Shown in pieces: positions 15,322 to 15,655 of a stretch of DNA of 15,655 bases. This DNA comes from Thermoanaerobacteraceae bacterium (GTDB lineage Bacteria > Bacillota > Desulfotomaculia > Desulfotomaculales > Ammonificaceae). The notes beneath the pieces were generated by a model that was not told the DNA's origin, did no database searches, and was given only the letters and a program-made list of their open reading frames with translations. The DNA lies in assembly GCA_030016455.1 (NCBI GenBank), contig JASEJH010000010.1, forward strand, positions 1 through 15,655, in the 5' to 3' direction. Numbering within the stretch: position 1 is the stretch's first letter; every line of letters starts with the position of its first letter. The position numbers were made by a program, and so were the translations under genes.

Positions 15322-15655
15322 CCCGCTGCTTAACGCGGGCGGAGTTATTTCAACAAATAATTGTTTCGTAGGAGTAGCCCATGCGGGGCCTTCGGCCCGC
15401 ACCAACGGAGGGATGAAAATGTAGAGTGACCCGTGAGCTGGTCGCTTAGATGCGGTAGTGTAATATAAACGCAACGCGGTGAGGAGCAAGCAATGCGAGG
15501 AAGGCGATGCCGGGCGAACCGGAGCGTACACAGAAGTACGTGAGGATTCGCCCGGCGAGCCTGACGAAGCAGGGCGAAGCTCATCGCCGCGCTCAGCGAG
15601 AGAAGTACTATTTTCGAGGGAGATTCGCCGTAGTGAATTCCTGCATTAATACCGG
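15322..15655 (+). ncRNA. Highly structured non-coding region, cut by the window end
   Basis: No credible gene covers 15143-15655. From 15322 on, helices follow one another. These are CCCGC/GCGGG (15322-15326 with 15335-15339), a GGGCC-TTC-GGCCC stem with extra pairs (15383-15400), and GTGACC/GGTCGC (15426-15431 with 15440-15445). Next comes a nested unit in which GGCGAT (15503-15508) pairs with ATCGCC (15583-15588). That outer stem encloses a 10-bp perfect stem GCCGGGCGAA/TTCGCCCGGC (15509-15518 with 15547-15556, tipped by CGTAC/GTACG) and a CCTG/CAGG hairpin (15560-15573). GAG/CTC and GC/GC pairs extend the outer stem. The layout looks like a folded RNA. A group II intron domain I is one candidate, a mobile intergenic repeat another. 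The strand is assumed. No reverse transcriptase or domain V is visible. Confidence 0.45.

Noticed and set aside
15274..15584. Two overlapping minus-strand frames near the window end
   Set aside because: They coincide with the strong stems of the structured region, lack ribosome sites, and are Arg/Pro/Ser-rich without motifs. Secondary-structure repeats often produce such false frames.

Overview
This window looks like chromosomal DNA of an anaerobic, endospore-forming, GC-rich Firmicute, perhaps a thermophilic clostridium of the Desulfotomaculum/Ammonifex/Moorella kind. The evidence is strong AGGAGG-type ribosome binding sites, frequent TTG and GTG starts, a Firmicute-style pcrA and ligA, a DUF1657 protein (a family typical of spore formers), and a strict-anaerobe cluster of NifX-like proteins with ferredoxin-containing MinD ATPases. 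The lineage is inferred from family knowledge, not from a search.

Region 1 (1-3820) is the distal part of a histidine operon, all on the + strand: the 3' end of hisC, then hisB, hisH, hisA, hisF and a fused hisIE, closed by a strong intrinsic terminator. Most junctions are tight or overlapping. There are two exceptions: a 126-bp hisB-hisH gap filled by two arrays of 7-bp repeats in opposite orientation, and an 89-bp hisF-hisI gap that can fold just ahead of the hisI ribosome binding site.

Region 2 (about 3990-6529) has its own promoter. It encodes two small NifX/NifB-type metal-cofactor-binding proteins followed by two paralogous MinD/Mrp-type ATPases, each with an inserted 2x[4Fe-4S] ferredoxin module. 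The last three genes are very closely spaced or overlap. The gene set resembles the 'orange protein' (Mo-Cu cluster) complexes of anaerobes, whose role is still poorly defined.

Region 3 (6530-7640) carries two small minus-strand genes, each with its own terminator: a DUF1657 protein and a DUF5320-like glycine/aromatic-rich protein with a C-terminal coiled coil. The second has a well-formed promoter.

Region 4 (about 7690-14165) is DNA maintenance plus an envelope gene on the + strand: pcrA helicase, amj (alternate lipid II flippase), ligA (NAD-dependent ligase) and recA. pcrA, amj and ligA are closely packed and probably co-transcribed. recA has its own likely promoter but no recognisable LexA box.

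Region 5 (14163-15655) holds an unrecognised two-helix membrane protein on the minus strand, a small DUF5652-like membrane protein on the plus strand, and about 500 bp with no convincing gene. The last 270 bp or so of that stretch are packed with strong RNA-type helices. They may be a structured RNA, a repeat element, or the 5' part of a group II intron that continues past the window.
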